A stretch of 32,128 bases of DNA from Planctomycetales bacterium (GTDB lineage Bacteria > Planctomycetota > Planctomycetia > Pirellulales > Pirellulaceae): NCBI GenBank assembly GCA_020426845.1, contig JAGQPF010000198.1:1-32128 (forward strand), in the 5' to 3' direction. The notes beneath the pieces are model-generated. The model saw only the letters and a program-made list of their open reading frames with translations. It made no database searches and was not told the origin of the DNA. Shown here in pieces: positions 16,751 through 24,269 of this stretch. How positions within the stretch are numbered: the first letter of the stretch is position 1; the number at the start of each line of letters is the position of its first letter. The translations under genes and the position numbers were made by a program.

Positions 16751-19288
16751 CTAATCGACAAACAAGAACTCGTTGCTGCCCAACAGGGCCTGCGCGTATT
16801 GGCGCCACGCTTTGCTCTGCGGATCGCTCGCGTCCGCTCCGAGATAATCGCGAGCCAACTGCTGCTCTGCCGCCGTTGCGCCGCGCTGATACAGCACGTG
16901 ATAGAGGCGGTCAATCGCGGCGGGCAGCTCTTCGGCCGGTTGCTCGCCAGGTTGCTCGGCCAACACGCGCAGCGGCAGCTTCCGCGCGCGCTGTCCGACG
17001 AACTCGCTGTTCAACACATACAGCCCCTGCAACGGCGTCGTCGTTGCCACTCGCATCGGGCTGTGGGCAATCGGCGCCGGAAAGTCGTGGATCTGCAGCA
17101 TCTGCGGCATCTCGCGACGATGCACGGCGGAGTAAAGAGTTCGCCGCACGTTGGCTGGGTCGTCGACTTTCGTCGCGGCGCCGCCCAGGGCGCGGTCCAA
17201 CTCGCCGCTTGCCTGCAACATCGAGTCGCGCCACGACTCGAAGTCCAGCCGGCGGCGATTCATCCGCCACAGCCAGCGATTGTCCGGATCCGTCTTGAGT
17301 CCCTCGGCCCGCCCAGCGCTGGACTGCCGGTACGTTGACGACAACACCAACTCGCGATGCAGCCACTTCAGCGACCAGCCATTGGCGATCAATCGCTCGG
17401 CCAGATCGTCGAGCAATTGCGGATGCGAGGGCCTAGCGCCGAGCTGTCCGAAGTTGCTGGGCGTCTCCACCAACCCGCGTCCAAAATGCCCCAGCCAGAT
17501 TCGATTGACGATCACGCGCGCGGCCAGCGGCGCCGACTGTCGAGTGATCGCTTCGGCAAGCTCCAGGCGTCCGCTGCCGTGACGAAACCCCTCCGCCTCG
17601 GGCGCCGAGAGCACCTCGAGATAGCGGCGCGGGATGACCTCGCCGGTGCGATTCGGATTGCCGCGAATGAACAGCGGCAGGTCGCGCGCGCCCGAGCGAT
17701 ACTCGAGCTTCGTGCCGGAATCCATCGTCTCGCCGGCGCGAACTACATACAGCGATTCGTCCATGACGACATGTGCCAGCGGCGCGTCATAGTGCTCGGT
17801 CTTTTTCAACTCGGCGATCTTCGCCTCCAAGCCCGCCACACGCTCCGCGTGCACGGCCTGCTGCGCCGCCAGCGCGCGAGCCGGATCCTCCTCCAGCGGC
17901 GGCAGCGGCATCGCCGGATCGAGCTTCGCCGGCGGAGTCGCTTTCGGCGCCTGCTTTTTCAGCGTCGCCAACTGTGCGGCGAGACGCTCGACCTCCACGC
18001 GCGCCAGCCGAGCGGGCTCGTAAGCGGAGGCTGGAATCAGCGGCTTTTCCGACATGCGAGTGCTGGCAAACACGCCCGCCAGCGCGTAGTAATCACGAGT
18101 CGTAATCGGGTCGAACTTGTGATCGTGGCACCGCGCACAAGCGACCGTCAGCCCCAGGAAGGTGCGGGAGACCACGTCCACGCGTTCCTCCCACTCGTCG
18201 GCGACGATGACCTTGATGATCTCCGCCGGCAACTTCAGCTCTTTCCAATACGTGGGGCTGAGCCCCAGGAAGCCCAGCGCCGGCAAGTCGCCGGGCCCCG
18301 TGTGCTCCAGGCAGTCGGTCGCCAACTGGCGGCGGACGAACTCGTCATACGGCAAGTCGTCATTCAACGCCTGCACAACCCAATCGCGATAGAGATGCGC
18401 CTGCCCAGTGCCGTTCAGCCACGAGGCGGTCGCGTCGGTGTAGCGCGCCAGATCCAGCCACTGCCGGCCCCAGCGTTCGCCGTAGGCGGGCGAGTCGAGC
18501 AGCCGTTGGACGAGCCGCTCCAGTGCCTGCGGCGAGTCGTCCGCCACGAACTCGCGGACTTCCTCCGGCGTGGGCGGCAGACCCGTGAGATCGAACGCGA
18601 GCCGGCGGATCAACGTCCGGCGGTCCGCCTCGGGAGACGGACTTAGCCCTTGCTCGCGCATCGCAGCCAGCACGAACCGATCGACCCGATTGGCTGACCA
18701 ACCCGTGTCATCTTGAGGCGGTTCGTAGTGCCCGAGCGGTTGAAAGGACCAAAACCGCCTGCCAGCTTCGATGTCCACCGCTCGCGGAGCGGTGTCGGAG
18801 GCGCCGTGGTCGGGCAACGGCGCGCCGCGGCGGACCCACTCGGTGATCGCGGCGATCTCGCTCGTGGACAGCTTGCCCCGAGGCGGCATTTGAATGTCGT
18901 CGTTGTTGTAATGGAGCACCGTGACCAGCAAGCTCTCGTCGGGCTTGCCCGCCACCAATGCCGGCCCCGAATCGCCTCCGCGCAGCAGCGCCTCGCGCGA
19001 ATCGAGCATCAGGCCGCCCTGCAGCGTCTTGGACTCCGCCGAATGGCACTCGTAACAGTGCTTGTGCAGCAGCGGCCGCACGCTCCGCTCGAAGTACTCC
19101 AGGTCGGCCTCGGCTGTCTCGGCCAATAAGACGGCGGGCAGCAGGGGGCAAAACGCGGCGAGAGCGAGAAGCAGAAGATGGGAGGCCGCTGAAAAACACC
19201 TGATCCGGCATTCGAACCAACATCTACTGCTGGCGTGTTCTCCAACAGGCTGATGGGTTGCGCGCCGCGCAATATCAAGCCGTCGCAT
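16751..19288 (-). CDS. PSCyt1-DUF1549-DUF1553 exported cytochrome protein (module A)
   Basis: This 845-residue protein is the full-length planctomycete architecture. A hydrophobic segment at about 36-56 (SHLLLLALAAFCPLLPAVLL) is the export signal. The PSCyt1 cytochrome c domain has CYECH at 78-82 and a plausible axial methionine M134 in DIQMPPRGKL. DUF1549 begins at about 200 and carries a second haem motif, CARCH at 384-388 in ACARCHDHKFDPITTRDYY. A region rich in Ala, Lys and Glu at about 425-500 looks like a coiled coil. DUF1553 follows (APLAARVIVNRIWLGHFG) and ends LGSNEFLFVD. The start is uncertain because the only ATG leaves a long n-region before the signal. A TTGCGCG-C-CGCGCAA palindrome lies at 19258-19272. 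Confidence 0.88.
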   Translation of the reverse strand: MRRLDIARRATHQPVGEHASSRCWFECRIRCFSAASHLLLLALAAFCPLLPAVLLAETAEADLEYFERSVRPLLHKHCYECHSAESKTLQGGLMLDSREALLRGGDSGPALVAGKPDESLLVTVLHYNNDDIQMPPRGKLSTSEIAAITEWVRRGAPLPDHGASDTAPRAVDIEAGRRFWSFQPLGHYEPPQDDTGWSANRVDRFVLAAMREQGLSPSPEADRRTLIRRLAFDLTGLPPTPEEVREFVADDSPQALERLVQRLLDSPAYGERWGRQWLDLARYTDATASWLNGTGQAHLYRDWVVQALNDDLPYDEFVRRQLATDCLEHTGPGDLPALGFLGLSPTYWKELKLPAEIIKVIVADEWEERVDVVSRTFLGLTVACARCHDHKFDPITTRDYYALAGVFASTRMSEKPLIPASAYEPARLARVEVERLAAQLATLKKQAPKATPPAKLDPAMPLPPLEEDPARALAAQQAVHAERVAGLEAKIAELKKTEHYDAPLAHVVMDESLYVVRAGETMDSGTKLEYRSGARDLPLFIRGNPNRTGEVIPRRYLEVLSAPEAEGFRHGSGRLELAEAITRQSAPLAARVIVNRIWLGHFGRGLVETPSNFGQLGARPSHPQLLDDLAERLIANGWSLKWLHRELVLSSTYRQSSAGRAEGLKTDPDNRWLWRMNRRRLDFESWRDSMLQASGELDRALGGAATKVDDPANVRRTLYSAVHRREMPQMLQIHDFPAPIAHSPMRVATTTPLQGLYVLNSEFVGQRARKLPLRVLAEQPGEQPAEELPAAIDRLYHVLYQRGATAAEQQLARDYLGADASDPQSKAWRQYAQALLGSNEFLFVD

Positions 19289-19492
19289 TGATCGTCGACT
19301 CCAGGTTTCCGTCGGGATCCAAGGTGGGCAAAGCAGGAGGATCCCGGTGAGGTGATCGGCCCGAGGCGCCGAAAAGGAAGGTTCGGCGCGTCAGTATCGC
19401 TTCTATTTAGCAGCCGTTTTTCCACGGCAACTTAGTATCGTTGTTCCGAGGAAGGGTCACAATAGCGAACGGGGGAGCGAGTTGAGGTGGGA

Positions 19493-20854
19493 TTACGGTT
19501 TCCACCACTGGTCGAGTTCATCGCGCAGTTTCGCGACGACGTCGGGGTGCTTGGCCGCAAGCTCGTTTTGTTCGGTTGGATCGGCCAAGACGTCGAACAG
19601 CTCCACGGCGGCCTTCGGCTCTCGCGCCGGATGGGGCACGATCAGCTTCCACTGGTCGCGAATGATCCAGCGGAAACGCAGGCTCGGCTCGGGATCCGTC
19701 ATGTGTTGGATGTCGTGCTCGAGAATCTCGCCGTAGAGCGCCTTTCGCGCAGAACGCGCGGAGGCATCGAGCAGATTGACGCCCGGCAAGCCCTCCGGGG
19801 CCTTCACTCCACAGGCAGCCAACACCGTTGGCGCCAAGTCGATGCTGCTGGCGAGCGTAGTGGTGTCGTGTTGCGGCTTCACCTTGCCAGGCCAGCGCAC
19901 CATGATCGGCGTGCGAATTCCGCCCTCATACTGGCTGCGTTTCGAGCGTGGCGCGTAGCGACTGGCCTGAGGATCGTTAATCCAGCCGTTGTCGCAAACG
20001 TACAGGACGATCGTGTTTTCGGACAAGCCACGCTGCTCGAGGTGATCCAACAGCTGTCCGCACGTCTCGTCGAACCACTCGCACATCGCCCAGTACTTGG
20101 CGATCGGCAACGAATCGGTCTTGTCGCGGTATTTGTTCAACAGCCGCTCGGGCGGCGTGTGAGGAGTATGAGGCAAGAAGGGGGCATACCAGATGAAGAA
20201 CGGCTTCTTGTCTCGCTGGCACTCGTCGATGAAATCATGAACAGGCGCCATGCCCTCGCGACCGATCTTCAACCCCAAGTCTCCATGTCGGCCACCGCGC
20301 GTCCGATCGCCGTGAGTCATGCCGTGCGTGAAGCCGCCCCGTTGATAAGACCCCTCCCACCACTTGCCTGACTGATGGCTCCGATAGCCCGCCTCGCCGA
20401 GCAGACGCGGCAACGTGGGCGCTTTGGTGATGTGATCCAGATACGCAATGCGGTTCTTGAGATACTCCGGGCTCCCCCGGCGCCCAGCGGGCGGCAAGTT
20501 CATCACCGACTCGGGAAACGGGGGATCGTTGCCGACGATTCGATGTTGATGCGGGTACAAGCCGGTGATCATGGTGGCCAACGACGGCCGGCACAAACTG
20601 TCGGGCACATAGCCGCGAGCAAAGGTCAGACTTTCTCGCGCCAACTGGTCCAGCCGAGGCGTCTGAATGTGGGGATGCCCCATAAATCCATAGTCCGTCC
20701 AGGCTTGGTCATCCGAGATGATCATCACCACGTTGGGCGGCCCCGCCTCGGCGCCAAGGGCCAACGGGACGGACAGCCAAGACAGCACCAACAGCCAAAC
20801 AGGGCTCAAGGCGAGACGAGCGAAGGGGAAAGTCGATCGGCGGGAAAGTTGCAT
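19493..20854 (-). CDS. Exported sulfatase-family hydrolase with atypical active-site motif
   Basis: This 453-residue protein of the arylsulfatase (type I sulfatase) family has a signal peptide ending near PLALGAEAG. Metal-site residues are present in VVMIISDDQAWTDYGF (about 43-57), and the C-terminal part has SIDLAPTVLAACG and a WKLIVPHP block. The formylglycine site reads C88-R-P-S-L92-A-T-M-I-T-G, with leucine where the canonical C-x-P-x-R has arginine. HGMTHGDRTRGG and KPFFIWYAPFLPHTPH are typical of polysaccharide-directed planctomycete sulfatases. It sits upstream of module A on the same strand with a 204-base gap (19289-19492) in which I see no gene. The substrate is probably a sulfated glycan, by family inference. 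Confidence 0.87.
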   Translation of the reverse strand: MQLSRRSTFPFARLALSPVWLLVLSWLSVPLALGAEAGPPNVVMIISDDQAWTDYGFMGHPHIQTPRLDQLARESLTFARGYVPDSLCRPSLATMITGLYPHQHRIVGNDPPFPESVMNLPPAGRRGSPEYLKNRIAYLDHITKAPTLPRLLGEAGYRSHQSGKWWEGSYQRGGFTHGMTHGDRTRGGRHGDLGLKIGREGMAPVHDFIDECQRDKKPFFIWYAPFLPHTPHTPPERLLNKYRDKTDSLPIAKYWAMCEWFDETCGQLLDHLEQRGLSENTIVLYVCDNGWINDPQASRYAPRSKRSQYEGGIRTPIMVRWPGKVKPQHDTTTLASSIDLAPTVLAACGVKAPEGLPGVNLLDASARSARKALYGEILEHDIQHMTDPEPSLRFRWIIRDQWKLIVPHPAREPKAAVELFDVLADPTEQNELAAKHPDVVAKLRDELDQWWKP

Positions 20855-20992
20855 GGTGGAGACAGGCGCTCAAGGGGTACGGAGCAAGTTGTTCCACTCT
20901 AGGTTAACAGCCCCGCGATCCACACCCAACTGGCATTTTGTTGTCACAGCCCGACAGCCTCTTGAAAAGTCCGAACGGTGACTTCCTCAAAG

Positions 20993-21235
20993 GCCAAAGC
21001 CTTCCTCCGAGGGAACAGCGCAGCGACGCCCTTCGAAGGCTGAAGGCCTTCATCAAAAGCCCGGGGCAACGCCCTGGGTGGGTCGTTAAGGACTCACATG
21101 GAAGGCTGAAGGCCTTCAACAAAGCCTGGGGCAGAGCGCAGCGACGCCCCGGGTTACGCGGGGTAACGCGGCCTCGTTGGCCGGTTGGCCTCATCGAAGG
21201 CTGAAGGCCTTCCTCACCGTAGTCTCGGGGACAGC
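20993..21235. repeat. Hairpin repeat region with GAAGGCTGAAGGCCTTC cores
   Basis: Three identical 17-mers GAAGGCTGAAGGCCTTC lie at 21035-21051, 21101-21117 and 21196-21212. Each can fold as GAAGGC/GCCTTC or pair through the palindrome GAAGGCCTTC. A degenerate relative (AAGGC-CAAA-GCCTT) starts near 20995. Between them are G/C-rich partly palindromic linkers: CCCGGGGCAACGCCCTGGG near 21060-21078 and CCTGGGGC...GCCCCGGG near 21125-21152, plus a recurrent CAGCGCAGCGACGCCC-like stretch. The region fills the 391-base gap between the sulfatase start and the kinase stop at 21246. I see no coding sequence in it. Confidence 0.88.
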
Positions 21236-21245
21236 ACAGCGACAC

Positions 21246-22748
21246 CTAGTTCTCGACCAATTCAGGCACGGGGCCGGCCCACGACGCAACTCGATTCAGG
21301 TCCAGATCGCGATGCTCCGGCAGCGGCTGGAGGACGCAGCGCAGCACGGACACCAGTTCGTCGCTCACCGGCAACGACCAATCTTCCGGCGGCTGCCACC
21401 TGACTTTGCGATGGGCCAGCTCCAAGAGGTCGGTGACTTCGAACAGCGGCTTGCCGCAAATCATTTCGTAGGCGACGCAACCAAAACTGTACCAATCGCA
21501 CTCCGGGCCGACGTCCATCGCCGACAATTGCTCGGGGGCCATGTAGCGCGGCGTGCCCGCCAGCGAGACGCTCTCGCCACAATCGGCGTCGAGCATGCGA
21601 CAGAGCCCGAAGTCGCAGAGCTTGGCCGTGCCGTCTCGATTGACGAGAACGTTGGACGGCTTCAGGTCCAAGTGCACAATGCGTTGAACTTGGGCATGCC
21701 GCAGGCCGTTGGCCAGCTGCCCCATCACTCGCCGCACAATGGACTCGTCGAGTCCGCCCTTGCGTTGCGTCAGGATGCTGCCGAGGTCGTCGCCATCGCA
21801 GAGCTCCATGGCGAGGAACACGGTGCGGTACTCGACGAACAGATCGTAGACGGAAACGATGTTGGGGTGGGTAAGGCTCTTCAGCAACTGGCCTTCCTGC
21901 TGAAATCGGCGCACTGCGGCCTCGTCGTGGATCAGGCTGTGCCTGAGCATTTTGAGCGCAATGTGCGAATCATGGTCGGGATGCGCCGCCTCGTAGACGA
22001 CCCCCATCCCGCCGCGACGCAGGCAGCGCAACACTTGGCAGCGATGCAGCTCCTTTCCGCACAGCGCATCCCAGTCGCGGCTGCCGAGCCGATCGCCCAC
22101 GAGCTCGCCCAGCACAACTTCGAGCTCACTATGGTCGTGGCACAGCGTCTGATAGTCGATGGTTGAGAGCAGCAGCGCTCGCACCGGCTCCACGGCGATG
22201 ACATTCGCCGTGCACTTGGCTCCGGTCAGCAGCGATATTTCGCCCAGCACGGCGCCGGCGCCGCTGCGATCAATCAACCGCGACTCGCCACCGCGGATCT
22301 CCACCACCCCTTCCAGCAAGACGAACAGCCCTTGGGATGTCTCGCCTTCGCGAATGAGCAGTTCATTGGGGGCGAATTCTCGCACCTTGAGCCGCGTTGC
22401 CATTTGGCGCAGACACTTGCCGCGCAGGCCTTGCAGGGGTGCGCAGGACTTCAACGCCTCCAGCAGGAGCGGATCCGCGTCGCCCCGATGGGCGGCCATT
22501 CGGGAAAACGCGTCCTCGACCAGATCGGCCGGCAGACGTGACAAGTAATTGTCACGTTCGGGCTGTCGCCCCTCGCGCGCGATGCTCTCGAGTTCGACGA
22601 GCAACAGCTCCACCGTGAGGTCGCGTCGCAGCGGCTCCGCGACGCGTTCAAGGTAGCGTTCAATTCGAGGCGCCTGGCCCTCCGACCAGTTCGCCTCGAA
22701 TTCATCGCAGACGCGGTCGATCTGCTCCCAGCCGTCCGGTTCGTTCAA
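21246..22748 (-). CDS. Ser/Thr protein kinase with N-terminal cyclic-nucleotide-binding-like domain
   Basis: This 500-residue protein has no transmembrane segment. Residues 1-90 hold the DRVCDEFEANWSEGQAPRIE type N-terminus common in planctomycete kinases. A cyclic-nucleotide-binding-like beta-barrel follows at about 105-215 (NELLIREGETSQGLFVLLEG, GAVLGEISLLTG). The kinase domain is at about 236-490, with catalytic Lys266 in IALKML, Asp361 in HLDLKPSN, DFG at 379-381 and APE at 404-406. The catalytic loop has HLD rather than HRD, and the glycine loop reads RRGGMGVVY, missing its first glycine. The signal bound by the first domain is unknown. It starts 38 bases after the glutathione peroxidase stop, so the two may be co-transcribed. 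Confidence 0.9.
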   Translation of the reverse strand: MNEPDGWEQIDRVCDEFEANWSEGQAPRIERYLERVAEPLRRDLTVELLLVELESIAREGRQPERDNYLSRLPADLVEDAFSRMAAHRGDADPLLLEALKSCAPLQGLRGKCLRQMATRLKVREFAPNELLIREGETSQGLFVLLEGVVEIRGGESRLIDRSGAGAVLGEISLLTGAKCTANVIAVEPVRALLLSTIDYQTLCHDHSELEVVLGELVGDRLGSRDWDALCGKELHRCQVLRCLRRGGMGVVYEAAHPDHDSHIALKMLRHSLIHDEAAVRRFQQEGQLLKSLTHPNIVSVYDLFVEYRTVFLAMELCDGDDLGSILTQRKGGLDESIVRRVMGQLANGLRHAQVQRIVHLDLKPSNVLVNRDGTAKLCDFGLCRMLDADCGESVSLAGTPRYMAPEQLSAMDVGPECDWYSFGCVAYEMICGKPLFEVTDLLELAHRKVRWQPPEDWSLPVSDELVSVLRCVLQPLPEHRDLDLNRVASWAGPVPELVEN

Positions 22749-22786
22749 CGCTCAGGTCCCGCTGATCTTCTGTAGCGTGGAAACCC

Positions 22787-23374
22787 CTACTTCTTCTCGA
22801 GCTCTGCCTTAATGACAGCCAGCAACTGGGGATCGTCCGGCTTGGTGCGAGGGGCAAAACGGGCGACCACCTCGCCATTGCGGCCAATCACGAACTTCTC
22901 GAAGTTCCACTGCACCTTGCCGGCGCCCTTTGGCTTCGCATCGAGACCCGTCAAGTGTTTGTAAAGGTCACAGGCGTTGTCCCCGTTCACCTCCACCTTG
23001 GCGAACATCGGGAATTTGATCCCGTACTCGGTGGTGCAGAATTCCGAAATCTCTTTCGCGGTGCCCGGCTCCTGGCCGCCGAACTGATTGCAGGGGAAGC
23101 CCATCACCGTCAGGCCCTGCTCCGCATATTGGTCATGCAACTTCTGCAAACCGGCGTAATGAGGCGTCAAACCGCACTCGCTGGCAACGTTGACCACCAG
23201 CAACACCTTGCCCCGGTACTTGCTAAGCTCCACGTCTTTGCCGTCGAGCGATTTCATCTTGAAGTTGAGCGCAGCGGGCGCCTTTTCAGCCTTTTCATCT
23301 TCTTTGGCTGTGGCAGCGGAGCAAAACAGGGTGAGCGCCAACAACGCCGACAAACAACGGGTCATTCGTTTCAT
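22787..23374 (-). CDS. Exported glutathione peroxidase-family protein
   Basis: This is a 195-residue thiol peroxidase of the GPx family, which reduces hydroperoxides using thioredoxin or a low-molecular-weight thiol. A signal peptide is visible (MTRCLSALLALTLFCSAATA). The peroxidatic cysteine is C67 in VNVASECGLT, a cysteine rather than selenocysteine. The NQFGGQEPG motif is at 96-104 and the conserved tryptophan W156 is in WNFEKFVIG. A second cysteine in EFCTTEYG (about 113) lies near where resolving cysteines occur in thioredoxin-dependent members. ATG 23374 or ATG 23365 both fit the signal. Export implies a periplasmic role. The kinase gene follows 38 bases downstream. Confidence 0.9.
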   Translation of the reverse strand: MKRMTRCLSALLALTLFCSAATAKEDEKAEKAPAALNFKMKSLDGKDVELSKYRGKVLLVVNVASECGLTPHYAGLQKLHDQYAEQGLTVMGFPCNQFGGQEPGTAKEISEFCTTEYGIKFPMFAKVEVNGDNACDLYKHLTGLDAKPKGAGKVQWNFEKFVIGRNGEVVARFAPRTKPDDPQLLAVIKAELEKK

Positions 23375-23600
23375 GAAGCTAATTCTCTGGGAAGGTGGGG
23401 GGACACCGATCGCGCAGTTCCACGAACGGTGAGGGAGGGCAAATTGAATCTAAACTTAAGAGAAGTGCTCCGTCAACCAAAGCGGAGCGAATGTCGGTGG
23501 ATCACGGCGAATTGGTGCGCGGCCGCCGACTGCCGGGGAATACGCAAACTACCTAATAGGGGCAAGCCGTACCCGGAGTGGCCTTCAGCCTTCATGGGAA

Positions 23601-23752
23601 TCTCGAGAAGGAAACCCGAAGCGTCAGCGAGGGATGAACAGCGAATTCGCGCGAATCTCGAGAAGGAAACCCGAAGCGTCAGCGAGGGATGAACAGCGAA
23701 TTCGCGCGAATCTCGAGAAGGAAACCCGAAGCATAAGAGCGAGGGATGACAG
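23601..23752. repeat. Tandem repeat, 55-bp period, AAACCCGAAGCGTCAGCGAG family
   Basis: Units start with TCTCGAGAAGG at 23601, 23656 and 23711, giving an exact 55-base period. Each contains AAACCCGAAGC...GCGAGGGAT, and the first two include CGAATTCG at 23642-23649 and 23697-23704. In the third unit the loop GTCA is replaced by ATAAGA, while the flanking CCCGAAGC and GCGAGGG are kept, which suggests that a hairpin is conserved rather than sequence alone. The array lies in the 441-base gap upstream of the GPx gene and downstream of the DUF3467 gene. The rest of that gap (23375-23600) shows no gene. Confidence 0.92.
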
Positions 23753-23815
23753 GAAGCTCGCGCGACCTTCGCTCCCACGATCGGTGTTGCCGGCCAAGCG
23801 ACGTTGAGGCAAGTC

Positions 23816-24187
23816 TTACGTCGGCTTCAGCAGCCGCTTGCGCACATCCACCTCAATCGGGCCGAACGCCTGCTCGTGACGTTGAATTGTCACTTGCAGC
23901 GCCGCCAGCAGCCGCTTGGCGGTGTAGAAGTTGAAGACCATCCGAGCGTCCAGGCGAATCGGCTCGCGGGGCACACCCTGAGGCTGGGTGTTCAGCCCGA
24001 AGTCAATGATCACTTCCTCGGTCGTCCCGGTCACTCGCGAAAAGTTGGCGTAGATCGCCTGGACCTGCGAGGCATCGACTTGAACCTGGACAGGCGCGTC
24101 CTGCTCCTGCGCGACAGGCGCGGAGAGCGAGCCGAGGGCAAGCATCAACGAAGCAAATCCAATCGTCAGCCATTGCGAGCGTCGCAT
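23816..24187 (-). CDS. DUF3467 family protein with signal peptide
   Basis: This 123-residue protein has DUF3467 hallmarks: IYANFSRVTGTTEEVIIDFG, then LNTQPQGVPREPIRLDARMV and NFYTAKRLLAALQVTIQRHE. DUF3467 proteins are small and of unknown function, mostly described as cytoplasmic. This one begins MRRSQWLTIGFASLMLALGS and runs to SAPVAQEQD, which looks like a signal peptide, so export is likely. ATG 24187 is the only reasonable start. It lies 82 bases downstream of cstA on the same strand and may share its transcript. Confidence 0.85.
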   Translation of the reverse strand: MRRSQWLTIGFASLMLALGSLSAPVAQEQDAPVQVQVDASQVQAIYANFSRVTGTTEEVIIDFGLNTQPQGVPREPIRLDARMVFNFYTAKRLLAALQVTIQRHEQAFGPIEVDVRKRLLKPT

Positions 24188-24269
24188 GGGAGAGCCCTTT
24201 GTAGATGTGGGTCGGAGTCGGTCGGACGCAGCCGGCCGTGAGCAGGCTGCGGGAGCCCGCCAGTCGTTC

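Noticed and set aside
19258..19272. TTGCGCG-C-CGCGCAA palindrome as an operator
   Set aside because: It lies within the first codons of the 845-residue gene if the ATG at 19288 is right, and there is no regulator nearby; too little to call a site.
23601..23752. CRISPR array in the 55-bp repeat
   Set aside because: The whole 55-base unit, including the supposed spacer, is repeated, so there are no unique spacers.
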